This document shows positions 52,607 to 61,044 of a stretch of 64,000 nt of DNA, in pieces (the stretch's first letter is position 1; the number at the start of each line of letters is the position of its first letter). A model generated the notes under the pieces. It was given only the letters and a program-made list of their open reading frames with translations, had not been told where the DNA came from and made no database searches. This DNA comes from Clostridium sp. (GTDB lineage Bacteria; Bacteroidota; Bacteroidia; Bacteroidales; Muribaculaceae). The stretch is from contig JAMPBQ010000001.1 of NCBI GenBank assembly GCA_023666615.1, positions 383,612 through 447,611 on the forward strand, written 5' to 3'. A program made the translations under genes and the position numbers.

Positions 52607-52637
52607 CAAAGGTAGCTATTTTTTTTCAATCCACAAA
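52607..52637 (-). promoter_or_regulatory. Promoter of the ECF sigma operon
   Basis: The minus strand reads TTTG (52634-52637), a 19-bp spacer, and TACCTTTG (52607-52614), a fit to the housekeeping boxes. The upstream box lies within the last codons of queG. It suggests basal expression without autoregulation. Confidence 0.75.
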
Positions 52638-53600
52638 ATCCGTATTCCGTTTCTCGCGATTGTCATTCGAATTGGAATCATTCCGCTTCTCACGGTTGGC
52701 CTCGTTGATGTACTTCTGCGCCAAGTATTTAAGGCGGGGTAGGGGAACACGCCGCATAGCGCTGCCGCCAACTAGGCGCTTGTAGGCGCCTGACCCCATT
52801 TCCAGCAAGGATTTGGGAGTAAGGGAAAGGATTTCTTCTCGAGGCGCAAATTCCGGCAATGCGCCATCAGGGTATAAATTCCCTTCAGGGCAGGCCGCAA
52901 GGCAAGCGTCGCACCCGTAGAGTGTGAGGCCCATGCGTATGTCTTGGGGAATTTCCCCGCGGCTTTCGATAGTAAGGCAAGAAAGGCATCGCCCCGCGTC
53001 GCAGCCTCCCTTGCCGTCAAGGGCCTTGCCGGGGCATGCGCGCACGCAAGCCATGCATTCCAGGCACTTGCTCCGGCATGGGGCGTCGGGCTCAACGCTG
53101 CCGGTCCAAAGCAGCTCGCCAAGAAACACTCGGCTGCCTATGCCGGGGATAATCAGCTGGTTGTTTATTCCGGCATATCCCAGCCCGCATTGCGTGGCCC
53201 AATATCTTTCGCGCATCGGCGCCGTATCCACAAGCGCGCGAGTCTCCCCGCCATATTTTTCTTGGATGTATTGCCCCAGAAGGTCAAGCCTTTGCTTCAA
53301 GGCGATGTGGTAATCCTTTCCCCGTGCGTATTCGCTTATCAGGCAGGCGTCGTTACCGGGGTATCCATACGCGAAGGCGCAGCAGATCACCGTATTGGCT
53401 CCTTCCAAAAGCAGACGCGGGTCATTGCGTTGTTCGGTGTGTTTTTCGCAATATGCCATCTCGCCATTTCGCCCTGCGGCGATCCAGTTGCCGTATATTT
53501 CGCGCATATGCTGCGATAAGGGTTCACATCGCGCGAATCCGCATTTCACCGCGCCGCACTCTATGGCTTTGCCCCTGATATCCTCTTTAAGGTCAATCAT
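52626..53600 (-). CDS. queG: Epoxyqueuosine reductase
   Basis: This 324-residue iron-sulfur/cobalamin enzyme performs the last step of queuosine synthesis, reducing epoxyqueuosine to queuosine on tRNA. The N-terminal cobalamin-binding region contains CCAFAYGYPG. The two 4Fe-4S motifs are CLECMACVRACP and CDACLAACP, with an extra CRSKC and CLSC. The size is slightly below the E. coli protein because the C-terminal HEAT-like tail is short. Its start overlaps the PPTase stop (ATGA). Confidence 0.95.
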   Translation of the reverse strand: MIDLKEDIRGKAIECGAVKCGFARCEPLSQHMREIYGNWIAAGRNGEMAYCEKHTEQRNDPRLLLEGANTVICCAFAYGYPGNDACLISEYARGKDYHIALKQRLDLLGQYIQEKYGGETRALVDTAPMRERYWATQCGLGYAGINNQLIIPGIGSRVFLGELLWTGSVEPDAPCRSKCLECMACVRACPGKALDGKGGCDAGRCLSCLTIESRGEIPQDIRMGLTLYGCDACLAACPEGNLYPDGALPEFAPREEILSLTPKSLLEMGSGAYKRLVGGSAMRRVPLPRLKYLAQKYINEANREKRNDSNSNDNREKRNTDFVD

Positions 53601-54133
53601 TTGCAGGCAGGATATTTGTTGGCCGGATATGCCAAGGTGAGCATGTTGTCGCCCTCCATCCAGCTTTCCGCGTCGTAGGCTTGCCCATGCGCCATTGCAA
53701 CCGACCGGTCCTTATCGCATTCTATTTCAGTCATTAAGGGCTTGGGGGAGGGTGCGGCCTTATACACAGCTTCTTTCACTGTCCACGCCCAAAGCATGGA
53801 CGATTCGTCGGTGAAAATTATTAACTCCCTTTCCGATAAATATTTTGGGCGTGTGCGCCGCAGGGCTTCGCGCCAAGTCTCCGCATCTATGCCTATGCGG
53901 CGGCATGGGTCAATGGCCACAGCGGCCACAGTCTGGCTGTGCGTCACTGAGATGTTGAAGCCTTCGCATGCGGGCGCTCCGTCAGCCGCGTGGCTTATCT
54001 TTACGCCAAGCTCTTCCCCCGCGCGCCTTGTCGCATCCTTCTCTCTATCTCTCCTTGATTGCCGCCTATTTTCTTCCGATGTCGCAATCTCAGCAAGGCA
54101 AATTGTGGTGGTGCCGATAGTTTTCTTTTTCAT
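53597..54133 (-). CDS. 4'-phosphopantetheinyl transferase superfamily protein
   Basis: This 178-residue enzyme should attach the phosphopantetheine arm of CoA to a carrier-protein serine. The signature lies in IGIDAETWR (Mg ligands Asp and Glu) and LWAWTVKEAVYKA (Glu and Lys). The size is near the ACPS/Sfp single-domain type. It sits in a gldE-gldD-PPTase-queG operon, the usual Bacteroidetes order for the first three. It could serve ACP or a separate carrier. The adenylation-domain operon lies 3 kb away but has no visible carrier protein. Confidence 0.9.
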   Translation of the reverse strand: MKKKTIGTTTICLAEIATSEENRRQSRRDREKDATRRAGEELGVKISHAADGAPACEGFNISVTHSQTVAAVAIDPCRRIGIDAETWREALRRTRPKYLSERELIIFTDESSMLWAWTVKEAVYKAAPSPKPLMTEIECDKDRSVAMAHGQAYDAESWMEGDNMLTLAYPANKYPACK

Positions 54134-54742
54134 CTAATCAAGACGCTGCATTGCGTGTGATACATCTCGGTATATGGTCTCAATCACCGGGGCGATGGAG
54201 TCGGCGGGAGTCTGCGCGCCGGTGCCGTCAATCATCGCTGAGCCGGACACAAGCCATTTGGGGGCGTCGGGCTTCACGGCTATGAAATGCACGGGGAGAG
54301 GCAATGCCTGCGGAGCCTTCACCAGCGTTGCGTAGTAATCGTTTGGATTCATGAAATGCTCCGATTCCGCCTGCGCGTTTCCCAGGTTGAGGCCTATGCG
54401 TTCGGCGCGGTTTTCGAGGGCGGCCTCCACAGTGGACGCATCCACCGGAGTAAGCGTAAGGTACACGCGGGCCTTATAGGCCGGATATTCAATGTTTAGC
54501 CATACGCTTCCGTCCGGCATGTGTTCGGTCGTTGTCTTCGCCTGGGCGTTCGCCTCTATGCGCAGCGGCAGGCTGTCCACCGCTGCGTATCGCTCGGCGT
54601 ATTCCGCCACGCGCGGATATGCCGTGCGCCGCGGCATGGCGTCTCCCTGAGCATGCGGCTTTGAGCAGCACGCCAGGGCAAGCAATAAGGCGCTAGCGAG
54701 CGCCGCCGTTTTCAGTCTTGATATTGACACGTACTGATACAA
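54134..54742 (-). CDS. gldD: GldD-like lipoprotein
   Basis: This 202-residue lipoprotein has a signal of the form SALLLALAC with the acyl Cys at ~25. The middle part contains YPAYKARVYLTLTPVDAS and FIAVKPDAPKWLVSGSA, in line with GldD. The gene starts 50 bp inside the end of gldE, in another frame. GldD is needed for gliding and T9SS function in Flavobacterium, but it is also found in non-motile Bacteroidetes, where its job is unclear. The one-base gap to the PPTase gene supports co-transcription. Confidence 0.82.
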   Translation of the reverse strand: MYQYVSISRLKTAALASALLLALACCSKPHAQGDAMPRRTAYPRVAEYAERYAAVDSLPLRIEANAQAKTTTEHMPDGSVWLNIEYPAYKARVYLTLTPVDASTVEAALENRAERIGLNLGNAQAESEHFMNPNDYYATLVKAPQALPLPVHFIAVKPDAPKWLVSGSAMIDGTGAQTPADSIAPVIETIYRDVSHAMQRLD

Positions 54743-56024
54743 TTCGGTGTTCGGCCACTTTCAGCACCAGGAATCGGCACCGTCCGTAGGCCAGTGGCTC
54801 CTTGTCCTTCGGGAAGTCGCCTTTAATTGTTAATAGCATGCCGGCCAGAGTCTCTGCGTCTTCTGTGACATCGGCGAATTCTTCCTCGTCAAGGCCGGTT
54901 ATTCTGAAAAAGTCGGTGAGGGGAGTGCGCCCTTCAAAGTTGTAGGTGTCGGGCGAGAGGCGCGTAAAGTATTGCTCATCCTCATCGTATTCGTCATTGA
55001 TGTCGCCCACAATCTCTTCGAGCACGTCCTCCAGCGTCACTACGCCCTGCGTGCCTCCGTATTCGTCTATCACAATGGCTATGTGCTTTTTCAGTTTGCG
55101 GAAGTCCTCAAGAAGGTCGTCGATTTGCCGCGATTCAGGCACGTAATATGCCTCCCTCAGGAGGGTATGCCAGTCAAATCCGTTCAGGGGCTTGCCGATG
55201 TGCGGCAGCATGTCGCGCGAGTAAAGGACGCCTTTGATGTTGTCCATCGTATCGTCGTACACCGGCAGGCGTGAATAGCCGGTCTCCACAATCTTTGCCA
55301 AAGCCTGGTCGAAGGTAGACGCGTAGTCAATGCCCACAATCTCCACTCGCGGGGTCATTATCTCCGACGCCGCAGTGTCGCCGAATTTTAGGATGCCTTC
55401 AAGCATCTGCTTGTCGTCGGTGGCCTGCACGTCGGTCAAGTCAAGGGCTTGCGAAAGCTCGTCTGCGTTGATGCTCGCGTTGTTCGTCACCACGCGGTTA
55501 ACGATGCTTGTGCTGCGCACCAGCATGCCCGATATGGGTCGAAACAGCTTCATCAGCGTCTGCAGCGCGGGCTGGGCGAAGAGCGCCCATTTCACGGTGT
55601 TGTTAGTGGCGTAGAGCTTGGGCAGGATTTCTCCGAAAAGCAATATCAAAAAGGTGAGGATTACTGACTGAAGCACGAAGCTCATCCATGGGGCCATGCC
55701 CGTGAACAGCGCTCCGAGAGCGAAATTCGTGAGCACTACGATCGTCACGTTCACCAGATTGTTGGCGATGAGGATTGTGGCCAAAAGCCTCTCCGGCTTG
55801 GCCAGCATTGACCGAATGCGCAGGGCCTGCTCTTCGTCAAGCTCGTCGATTTGGGATTCAGTAAGGGAGAAAAACGCTATCTCCGATCCGGAGATAAAGC
55901 CCGACGCCATAAGGCATAGCGCTGCCACGATAAGACTCGCTATCTGCGGGGCGCCGAATTCTGGGGGTATGGCCGACAGGACCATGCAGAGCATGTCCAT
56001 CACCGGCAAGGGGTCTGTGTCCAA
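54693..56024 (-). CDS. gldE: GldE-like CNNM/CBS/CorC protein
   Basis: This 443-residue membrane protein has a CNNM/DUF21 N-terminal domain with about four membrane segments (~25-180; ISGSEIAFFSLTESQI), then a CBS pair (~205-325; EIMTPRVEIVGID, LPVYDDTMDNIKGVLYSRDM) and a C-terminal CorC_HlyC domain (~345-440). This is the GldE/HlyC layout, linked to Mg/Co transport or gliding. Adjacent gldD supports GldE over a generic hemolysin homologue. It begins the four-gene operon; the -7 box lies at 56057-56064. Confidence 0.92.
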   Translation of the reverse strand: MDTDPLPVMDMLCMVLSAIPPEFGAPQIASLIVAALCLMASGFISGSEIAFFSLTESQIDELDEEQALRIRSMLAKPERLLATILIANNLVNVTIVVLTNFALGALFTGMAPWMSFVLQSVILTFLILLFGEILPKLYATNNTVKWALFAQPALQTLMKLFRPISGMLVRSTSIVNRVVTNNASINADELSQALDLTDVQATDDKQMLEGILKFGDTAASEIMTPRVEIVGIDYASTFDQALAKIVETGYSRLPVYDDTMDNIKGVLYSRDMLPHIGKPLNGFDWHTLLREAYYVPESRQIDDLLEDFRKLKKHIAIVIDEYGGTQGVVTLEDVLEEIVGDINDEYDEDEQYFTRLSPDTYNFEGRTPLTDFFRITGLDEEEFADVTEDAETLAGMLLTIKGDFPKDKEPLAYGRCRFLVLKVAEHRIVSVRVNIKTENGGAR

Positions 56025-56056
56025 GACAATGACAATTAGTTAAACATTTCGAATCG

Positions 56057-56064
56057 CAAATTTA
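56057..56064 (-). promoter_or_regulatory. -7 promoter box of the gldE operon
   Basis: The minus strand reads TAAATTTG, matching TAnnTTTG, 33 bp before the start. A GTTG lies 19 bp further upstream (56084-56087), one base from TTTG. Confidence 0.6.
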
Positions 56065-56140
56065 CGAAAATTTTCCTATCCCCCAACCCCTCTCCCTCAA
56101 ATTTTTCGCTCCCCGCCGCAAATAGGCTTCTCGGCGCTGG

Positions 56141-56827
56141 CTATTTTCTGCGTGCAGGCGCGTAAATCGCCGAGAAGGCGTCTTCAAGGCGCGGAAGGGG
56201 GTTGGAGTAGTGGTTGCCGTGTACGCTTTGAAATTCTGTGCGTACGCCATCTGTTTTCAGGCGTTCTACAATCGCGGTGGTGTTTTCCCCTACGCATTGG
56301 AAGGCCTTTACCCTCGTTTTGGGCTCTTGTATGCCCAAAAGAAAGTATGCCAGGCCGTTTTTGGGTGGTGTTTGCCGCGAATCAAACCATTGCATGAATC
56401 CTTCATACCAGAACGAGCCTGACAACGAAGCTATGTTCTTGAAAGTGTCGCACAGCATCCACTGCCATAGCACGAAAAGCCCTGACATTGATACGCCCAC
56501 TAGCGTCCTCTCCGGCTTTCCGGCAAGCCCCATCGCTTCTTCTATCTTCGGAATCACTTCATTTTGTAGCATTTTCAGAAATCCCGGCGATTCGCCCTTG
56601 AAGTCCGGACTGCCGGCGGGCACGCCCTTCGCAGGCCAGGGGCTGAATACGTTTTGCCAGTCCATGCCGGTGATGACGGCAATGGACGTCCCATATTGCT
56701 TTGCAGCAGGGTCAATCCAGTTATCGAGCAGATCATCCATGGGATAGAGGATGTACGCTATTTTGCCAGGGACGGCATCGTTGCTGAGCATGCAGCTCAG
56801 ATTGCCTATTTTAATTCTCCTTGCCAT
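56141..56827 (-). CDS. Alpha/beta-hydrolase esterase (enterochelin-esterase-like)
   Basis: This 228-residue protein shows the nucleophile elbow GVSMSG (Ser117 by my count) and a downstream His in VHGNHYSNPLPRL. The layout resembles the Esterase_D/IroE/Fes family that hydrolyses acyl or siderophore esters. No signal peptide is seen, so it is cytosolic. The start overlaps the end of the GNAT gene by 17 bp. It is the last gene of a three-gene operon with an adenylation-domain protein. The substrate is unknown and could be an ester made by that operon. Confidence 0.8.
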   Translation of the reverse strand: MARRIKIGNLSCMLSNDAVPGKIAYILYPMDDLLDNWIDPAAKQYGTSIAVITGMDWQNVFSPWPAKGVPAGSPDFKGESPGFLKMLQNEVIPKIEEAMGLAGKPERTLVGVSMSGLFVLWQWMLCDTFKNIASLSGSFWYEGFMQWFDSRQTPPKNGLAYFLLGIQEPKTRVKAFQCVGENTTAIVERLKTDGVRTEFQSVHGNHYSNPLPRLEDAFSAIYAPARRK

Positions 56828-57263
56828 AAATCATCATGTCCGGCATTTCCCGGAATCCAAGTGAATAATACACTCGGCGGCCTTCCGCCGAGGTTTCAAG
56901 AAATATTTTGTCGCAGCCCCTCTCTATGGCTATTTCAATGAGCCTCTTTGCGATTTGGTGGGCTATTCCGCGGTTTCTGTGCTCCTTGCGCACGTAAATG
57001 TTCATCAGATAGGCGCACTTCCCGCTCGGATTCTCCGGCGACGGCAGCTCTTCTGAAAAACAGGCTCCGCCGCATCCGCAGTCCTCGCCGCCGCATGCCG
57101 CCACTAATGCAATGTGGCCATTGCCCGCTGCATGGCTTTCGTAGTATCTTCGGTTTGCGGCAAGCAGCTTATCGTCAGGCTCTTCCCCAAAAACATTAGC
57201 GATAACCTCTTCGCGCCATACCATCAGCTCGTCAATCGACGCTATTTCCCTTATCTTGATCAT
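56811..57263 (-). CDS. GNAT-family N-acetyltransferase
   Basis: This 150-residue enzyme has the GNAT acetyl-CoA-binding motif A in IYVRKEHRNRGIAHQIAKRL (V-x-x-x-x-R-x-x-G-I/A) and a C-terminal GCDKIFLETSAEGRRVYYSLGF. I chose the ATG at 57263, which overlaps the stop of the adenylation-domain gene as ATGA; the longer frame would run deep into that gene. An internal CGGEDCGCGGAC, rich in Cys and Gly, is odd for the family. The acceptor amine is unknown. Confidence 0.88.
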   Translation of the reverse strand: MIKIREIASIDELMVWREEVIANVFGEEPDDKLLAANRRYYESHAAGNGHIALVAACGGEDCGCGGACFSEELPSPENPSGKCAYLMNIYVRKEHRNRGIAHQIAKRLIEIAIERGCDKIFLETSAEGRRVYYSLGFREMPDMMIYGKEN

Positions 57264-58696
57264 ACGCCGCCCTCCTTCATCACCACGGGCAATGCCGCCG
57301 TGTCCACCTTGCCGCGCCGCGTCAGCGGTATATGCTTCACTCTTACGAAATATTCCGGAATCATGAAGTCGGTCAATTTCGACTTCAGCCACTCCCGAAT
57401 TTTATGCAGCGTGCAGCCCTCTCCGGCCATGACGTACGCCACAAGGTAATGCAGTCCGTTCTCGTCAAGGAATGCCCTCACGGCGCCGCGGTCTACGCAA
57501 GGGCATGTGTTCAGCGCGTTCTCCACCTCCTCCGGCTCAACCCTCTTGCCGAGGATCATCACCTGGTCGTCGCGCCGCCGCAGAAAGGCGATGTTGCCGT
57601 CGGGCAGCTCATATCCGAGGTCGCCGCTGCGGTACATCCGCCGGCCGTCCTTCATCGTCACAAAGTTCTTCTGTTCAGGGGGATTGCCCAAATAGCCCCG
57701 GCTCACTCCCTCGCCGAATATGCATATTTCGCCCACTTCGCCCCGCTTCGCCTCGCGCAGGTTCTTGTCGAGAATCTTCACTTCAACTCCTTTCACGGCT
57801 TTTCCTATGGGGAAGGTGCCGTCCTCAAGCGGCTCGGCGTTGTCAACCCGGTAATAGTTTGAGCACACTGTCGTCTCCGAGGGTCCGTAAGTATTGTAAA
57901 TTTTTATGCCGCGTCCGCGCAGATTGGAAATGTAGCATCCGCGTATCACGTCTCCACCGCTGATTATTAGCTTTATGGAGGCCGGGATTTCGGACAGCTT
58001 GTTCATTTCCGCAAGGAGGTACGGGAATCCGTCGATTATCGTCACCTTGTGGCGTTCCGCAAATTTCATAAGCCCCTCCAGCGACCCGTTGTGGACGCCG
58101 TATGAAGGTATGCACACGGCGGCCCCGTTGAGCAGGGTGGTGAAGACTTCCTCAACGAAAATGTCGAACGAGCAAACCGAATACTGCAGCATGACGTCGC
58201 CCGGCCCGGTGTGAAATTCCGCCTCAAAGGCCTGCGCATAATTCACCACGGAATGATTTTCGACCACCACGCCCTTTGGGCGTCCCGTAGTCCCCGACGT
58301 GTACAGCGCGTATGCCACACCATCAGGCTTTGATCTATCCGCCAGCCCCTCGGGCGCGGGCTGCAGGCGCCGGCAATAGTTGTCGGTGATGATCAGCTTT
58401 GCCCCGGCTGTCTGCATCATATAGTCGATGCGCTCTTGCGGCAAGGAGGGCTCGGCGGGCACATAGGCCGCGCCGCTTTTCAGCACAGCCAGCATTGTCG
58501 CTATCTGCTCCGCCCCGTGGTGCATCACAATGCCTACGAACTTTGGCTTTGCCTCATAAAACTTCTGCATTATGCTGTCGGCCAACGCATCCAACTCCGC
58601 ATACGTCAGTGTGCGCTCGTCCTCAATCACGGCTGGGGCATCGGGATGCTTGCTCGCCATCTCCTTGAATCGTCCATATATCGTCATTGTTTCCAT
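57260..58696 (-). CDS. Amino-acid adenylation-domain protein (stand-alone)
   Basis: This 478-residue AMP-forming ligase contains all core motifs of NRPS A domains: A3 YTSGTTGRPKGV, A4 SFDIFVEEVF with the Asp that pairs with the substrate amino group (Asp235 in GrsA), A5 YNTYGPSETT, A7 MYRSGDLG, A8 RDDQVMILGKRVEPEEVE and A10 PLTRRGKVD with the catalytic Lys. No carrier, condensation or thioesterase domain is fused. It probably activates an amino acid as in DltA-type or stand-alone A domains. The acceptor carrier protein is not in the window. It is coupled by ATGA to the GNAT gene. Confidence 0.9.
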   Translation of the reverse strand: METMTIYGRFKEMASKHPDAPAVIEDERTLTYAELDALADSIMQKFYEAKPKFVGIVMHHGAEQIATMLAVLKSGAAYVPAEPSLPQERIDYMMQTAGAKLIITDNYCRRLQPAPEGLADRSKPDGVAYALYTSGTTGRPKGVVVENHSVVNYAQAFEAEFHTGPGDVMLQYSVCSFDIFVEEVFTTLLNGAAVCIPSYGVHNGSLEGLMKFAERHKVTIIDGFPYLLAEMNKLSEIPASIKLIISGGDVIRGCYISNLRGRGIKIYNTYGPSETTVCSNYYRVDNAEPLEDGTFPIGKAVKGVEVKILDKNLREAKRGEVGEICIFGEGVSRGYLGNPPEQKNFVTMKDGRRMYRSGDLGYELPDGNIAFLRRRDDQVMILGKRVEPEEVENALNTCPCVDRGAVRAFLDENGLHYLVAYVMAGEGCTLHKIREWLKSKLTDFMIPEYFVRVKHIPLTRRGKVDTAALPVVMKEGGV

Positions 58697-58814
58697 GTAA
58701 TTGTCCTTTGCCTTATAAAAAGCTTTTCCTCCCCCAATTGTTCTGACTGAGCCCGATTTGCCTAAAATGCATTATCGTCATATCGGAAAAATCCAGCCTT
58801 TGTGTGATGCGCAA

Positions 58815-58847
58815 TAAAAAAGGGCACACGCCTCACGGCGGATGCCC
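58815..58847 (-). terminator. Terminator of the GH51 gene
   Basis: GGGCA-CA-CGCC and GGCG-GA-TGCCC form an interrupted stem around TCAC. The minus strand continues with TTTTTT. It lies ~28 bp after the stop. Confidence 0.8.
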
Positions 58848-58874
58848 CAAAATAAAATTCAAGTATATGAACGG

Positions 58875-60860
58875 TTATTTCTTTTGGAATCGGTAGACCT
58901 TGAAAGTTTTTGCGGGCAGAACCGTGGTGTAGTTCTGCGCGTTTTCAAGGGCTATGCGCTCGAGCTTGGGCTCCACTGCGCGCGGGTTTTCAAGGCTGTT
59001 CTCGGCCAGGTCGTCGGCGTGCAGGGTTGTAACCAAGGCGCCTACGATGCCTTCTTTCTTCTTTAGGCCGTCAAAGTTGATGGTGAGCGGCTGCTCAGTG
59101 TCGCCGGTGTTGACCACTTTCACAATGTATTCGCCGCTGTTGCCGTCAAGCACAGCGCTGGCGAAGACTCCGTCCTGGCCTTCAGCGCCGGTGAGGGGCT
59201 TGCCGTCTTTGCCGATGAGAGGCAGCACGTTGGTGCCGGGATTGGTGGCGTAGAGCTGCTGCACGTAGTAGCTGGCGGTGGGGAAGGATTCAAGGTTGTC
59301 AAACCAAATCATATCGGGGCGCCATTGCCAACCGTCAACGTGCGCGAAGAGAGGCGCGTATGTGGCCATATGCACCACGTCGGCGTTGCGCTCAAGGCCG
59401 GTCATGAAGGCGGCCTCAAGAAGCGAGGCGTTGAAATGATTGTATTTCTTGCCCTTGCCGTGGCATGCGTATTCGCCTGCGAACACCTTCGGGCCCTTGC
59501 GGTCGTAGTTGTCGTAGCGTGAGCCCTGGGCCAGGAACCAAGATTCGGGGCGGTAGAAATGCTCGTCGACGAGGTCGGCGTTCAGGCGGGTCATTTCAGG
59601 CCAGAGATAGTCGAAGTCCTTGCCTTCGGAGTTGGGGCCGGATGAGCCCACAATCTTGATTTCGGGATGCTGCTTGCGAAGCACGTCAAGGAATTTCTCA
59701 AGGCGCACTACGTATTCGGGGCCCCATTGCTCGTTGCCGATGCCGACAAACTTGAGGTTGAAGGGAGCCGGGTGGCCCATGTCGGCGCGAAGCTTGCCCC
59801 AAGTGGTGTTGGTATCGCCGTTGGCGAATTCAATCAGGTCAAGGGCGTCCTGGATGTAGGGCTCAAGCTGGTCCACGGGCACGTGCGCGTGCTCGTCATC
59901 GTTTTGGTATTGGCAAGCCAGGCCTACGCTGAGGATGGGCAGTGGCTCTGACCCGATTTCCTCGCTCAGCAGGAAGTATTCGTAGAATCCCAGGCCGTTG
60001 CTCTGGAAATAGTCGGGGAAGAAGCGGTGCGGGAAGGTATAGTGCCAGCGGTTTTCGTTGGTGGGGCGGTTTTCAACCGGGCCAACGGTGTTCTTCCATT
60101 GATAGCGTGTTTCGAGGTCGGTGCCCTCAACGATGCAGCCGCCGGGGAAGCGGAACACTCCGGGGTGCAGGTCGTACAGCTTTTGCGCCAGGTCTTTGCG
60201 CATGCCGTTTTCGTGGCCGTTCCATGTGTCAACGGGGAATAGCGATACGTGCTCGAGGTCCACCTCGGCCTTTTCTGGCTTGACGAGGAAGATGCGCAGC
60301 TGGCCGTCCTTGATGGTCTCCGAGGGAGTGAGCACTGCGGTATATTTTTTCCATTCCTTTGAATCGATGGTGATGGTCTTGTCGCCCTTGTTCTGGCTCT
60401 CGCCCATAGTGTTGGGGTCGGCAAGCTCTACGCGGATTTTGGCCTCGCCGCCCTGCGGCACGCGCGCCCAAACGCTGAATCGATACTCGGCGCCCTTCTC
60501 CACGGAAACGCCAAAGAATCCCTCGTTGGCCAGGCCGGTGTGCTTGTGGCCGTGGCCGGGATTGCCAAGGCGCACGTAGTGTGGGGCGCGTTCAAACGGG
60601 CCGTCGTTCATGACCTTAACGTTGCCGAAGGACTCCCAGCCCATTAGCGCTTGGGGAAATTCAAACGAGCGGTTTTTGATTTTCTCTGCATATAGGCCGC
60701 CGTCGGCGCCATAGTTTATATCCTCAAAGAAGATGCCGTACATGGTGGGCTGCACCTCGGCTCCCACCTTGTTGGTTTGCAGGTTAAGTTCCACGGCGCT
60801 TGCCCCTTGCATGGCGAATGCCAGGGCGACGGCGGAAATTAATGATTTTGAAAGATTCAT
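58875..60860 (-). CDS. Glycoside hydrolase family 51 alpha-L-arabinofuranosidase
   Basis: This 661-residue protein has a signal peptide (MNLSKSLISAVALAFAMQGASA). A CBM4_9-like insert (~70-200) follows the first strands of the fold. The TIM-barrel catalytic part carries the acid/base Glu in GIGNEQWGPEY and the nucleophile Glu in FAGEYACHG. A C-terminal beta-sandwich ends the protein. It should remove alpha-L-arabinofuranose from arabinan or arabinoxylan in the periplasm. I chose the ATG at 60860; the longer frame begins inside the spacer. It is divergent from tRNA-Cys. Confidence 0.94.
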   Translation of the reverse strand: MNLSKSLISAVALAFAMQGASAVELNLQTNKVGAEVQPTMYGIFFEDINYGADGGLYAEKIKNRSFEFPQALMGWESFGNVKVMNDGPFERAPHYVRLGNPGHGHKHTGLANEGFFGVSVEKGAEYRFSVWARVPQGGEAKIRVELADPNTMGESQNKGDKTITIDSKEWKKYTAVLTPSETIKDGQLRIFLVKPEKAEVDLEHVSLFPVDTWNGHENGMRKDLAQKLYDLHPGVFRFPGGCIVEGTDLETRYQWKNTVGPVENRPTNENRWHYTFPHRFFPDYFQSNGLGFYEYFLLSEEIGSEPLPILSVGLACQYQNDDEHAHVPVDQLEPYIQDALDLIEFANGDTNTTWGKLRADMGHPAPFNLKFVGIGNEQWGPEYVVRLEKFLDVLRKQHPEIKIVGSSGPNSEGKDFDYLWPEMTRLNADLVDEHFYRPESWFLAQGSRYDNYDRKGPKVFAGEYACHGKGKKYNHFNASLLEAAFMTGLERNADVVHMATYAPLFAHVDGWQWRPDMIWFDNLESFPTASYYVQQLYATNPGTNVLPLIGKDGKPLTGAEGQDGVFASAVLDGNSGEYIVKVVNTGDTEQPLTINFDGLKKKEGIVGALVTTLHADDLAENSLENPRAVEPKLERIALENAQNYTTVLPAKTFKVYRFQKK

Positions 60861-60929
60861 GATATAAATGGTAAGATTTAGATTGCGGGGCGGTGGGGTG
60901 CCGCAAAATGACGGCAAACCCCGACGCTA

Positions 60930-60961
60930 CAAAGTTACAGAAAAATATGCAAGCAAACAAA
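60930..60961 (-). promoter_or_regulatory. Promoter of the GH51 gene
   Basis: The minus strand reads TTTG (60958-60961), a 20-bp spacer, and TAACTTTG (60930-60937). It is divergent from, and 35 bp away from, the tRNA-Cys promoter. The start codon lies 69 bp downstream. Confidence 0.75.
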
Positions 60962-60995
60962 TAAAGCGCGAAAAAAAGATTTTTTTTGAAGAAAA

Positions 60996-61027
60996 TTTGG
61001 AAAATAGAACAAAAGCGCATAACTTTG
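60996..61027 (+). promoter_or_regulatory. Promoter of tRNA-Cys
   Basis: TTTG (60996-60999), a 20-bp spacer and TAACTTTG (61020-61027) match the consensus. The tRNA begins 17 bp later. Confidence 0.82.
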
Positions 61028-61044
61028 CAGACGAAATCACAAAT

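Noticed and set aside
56141-58696. Complete NRPS cluster
   Set aside because: No condensation, carrier or thioesterase domain is present, so only a stand-alone adenylation unit is claimed.
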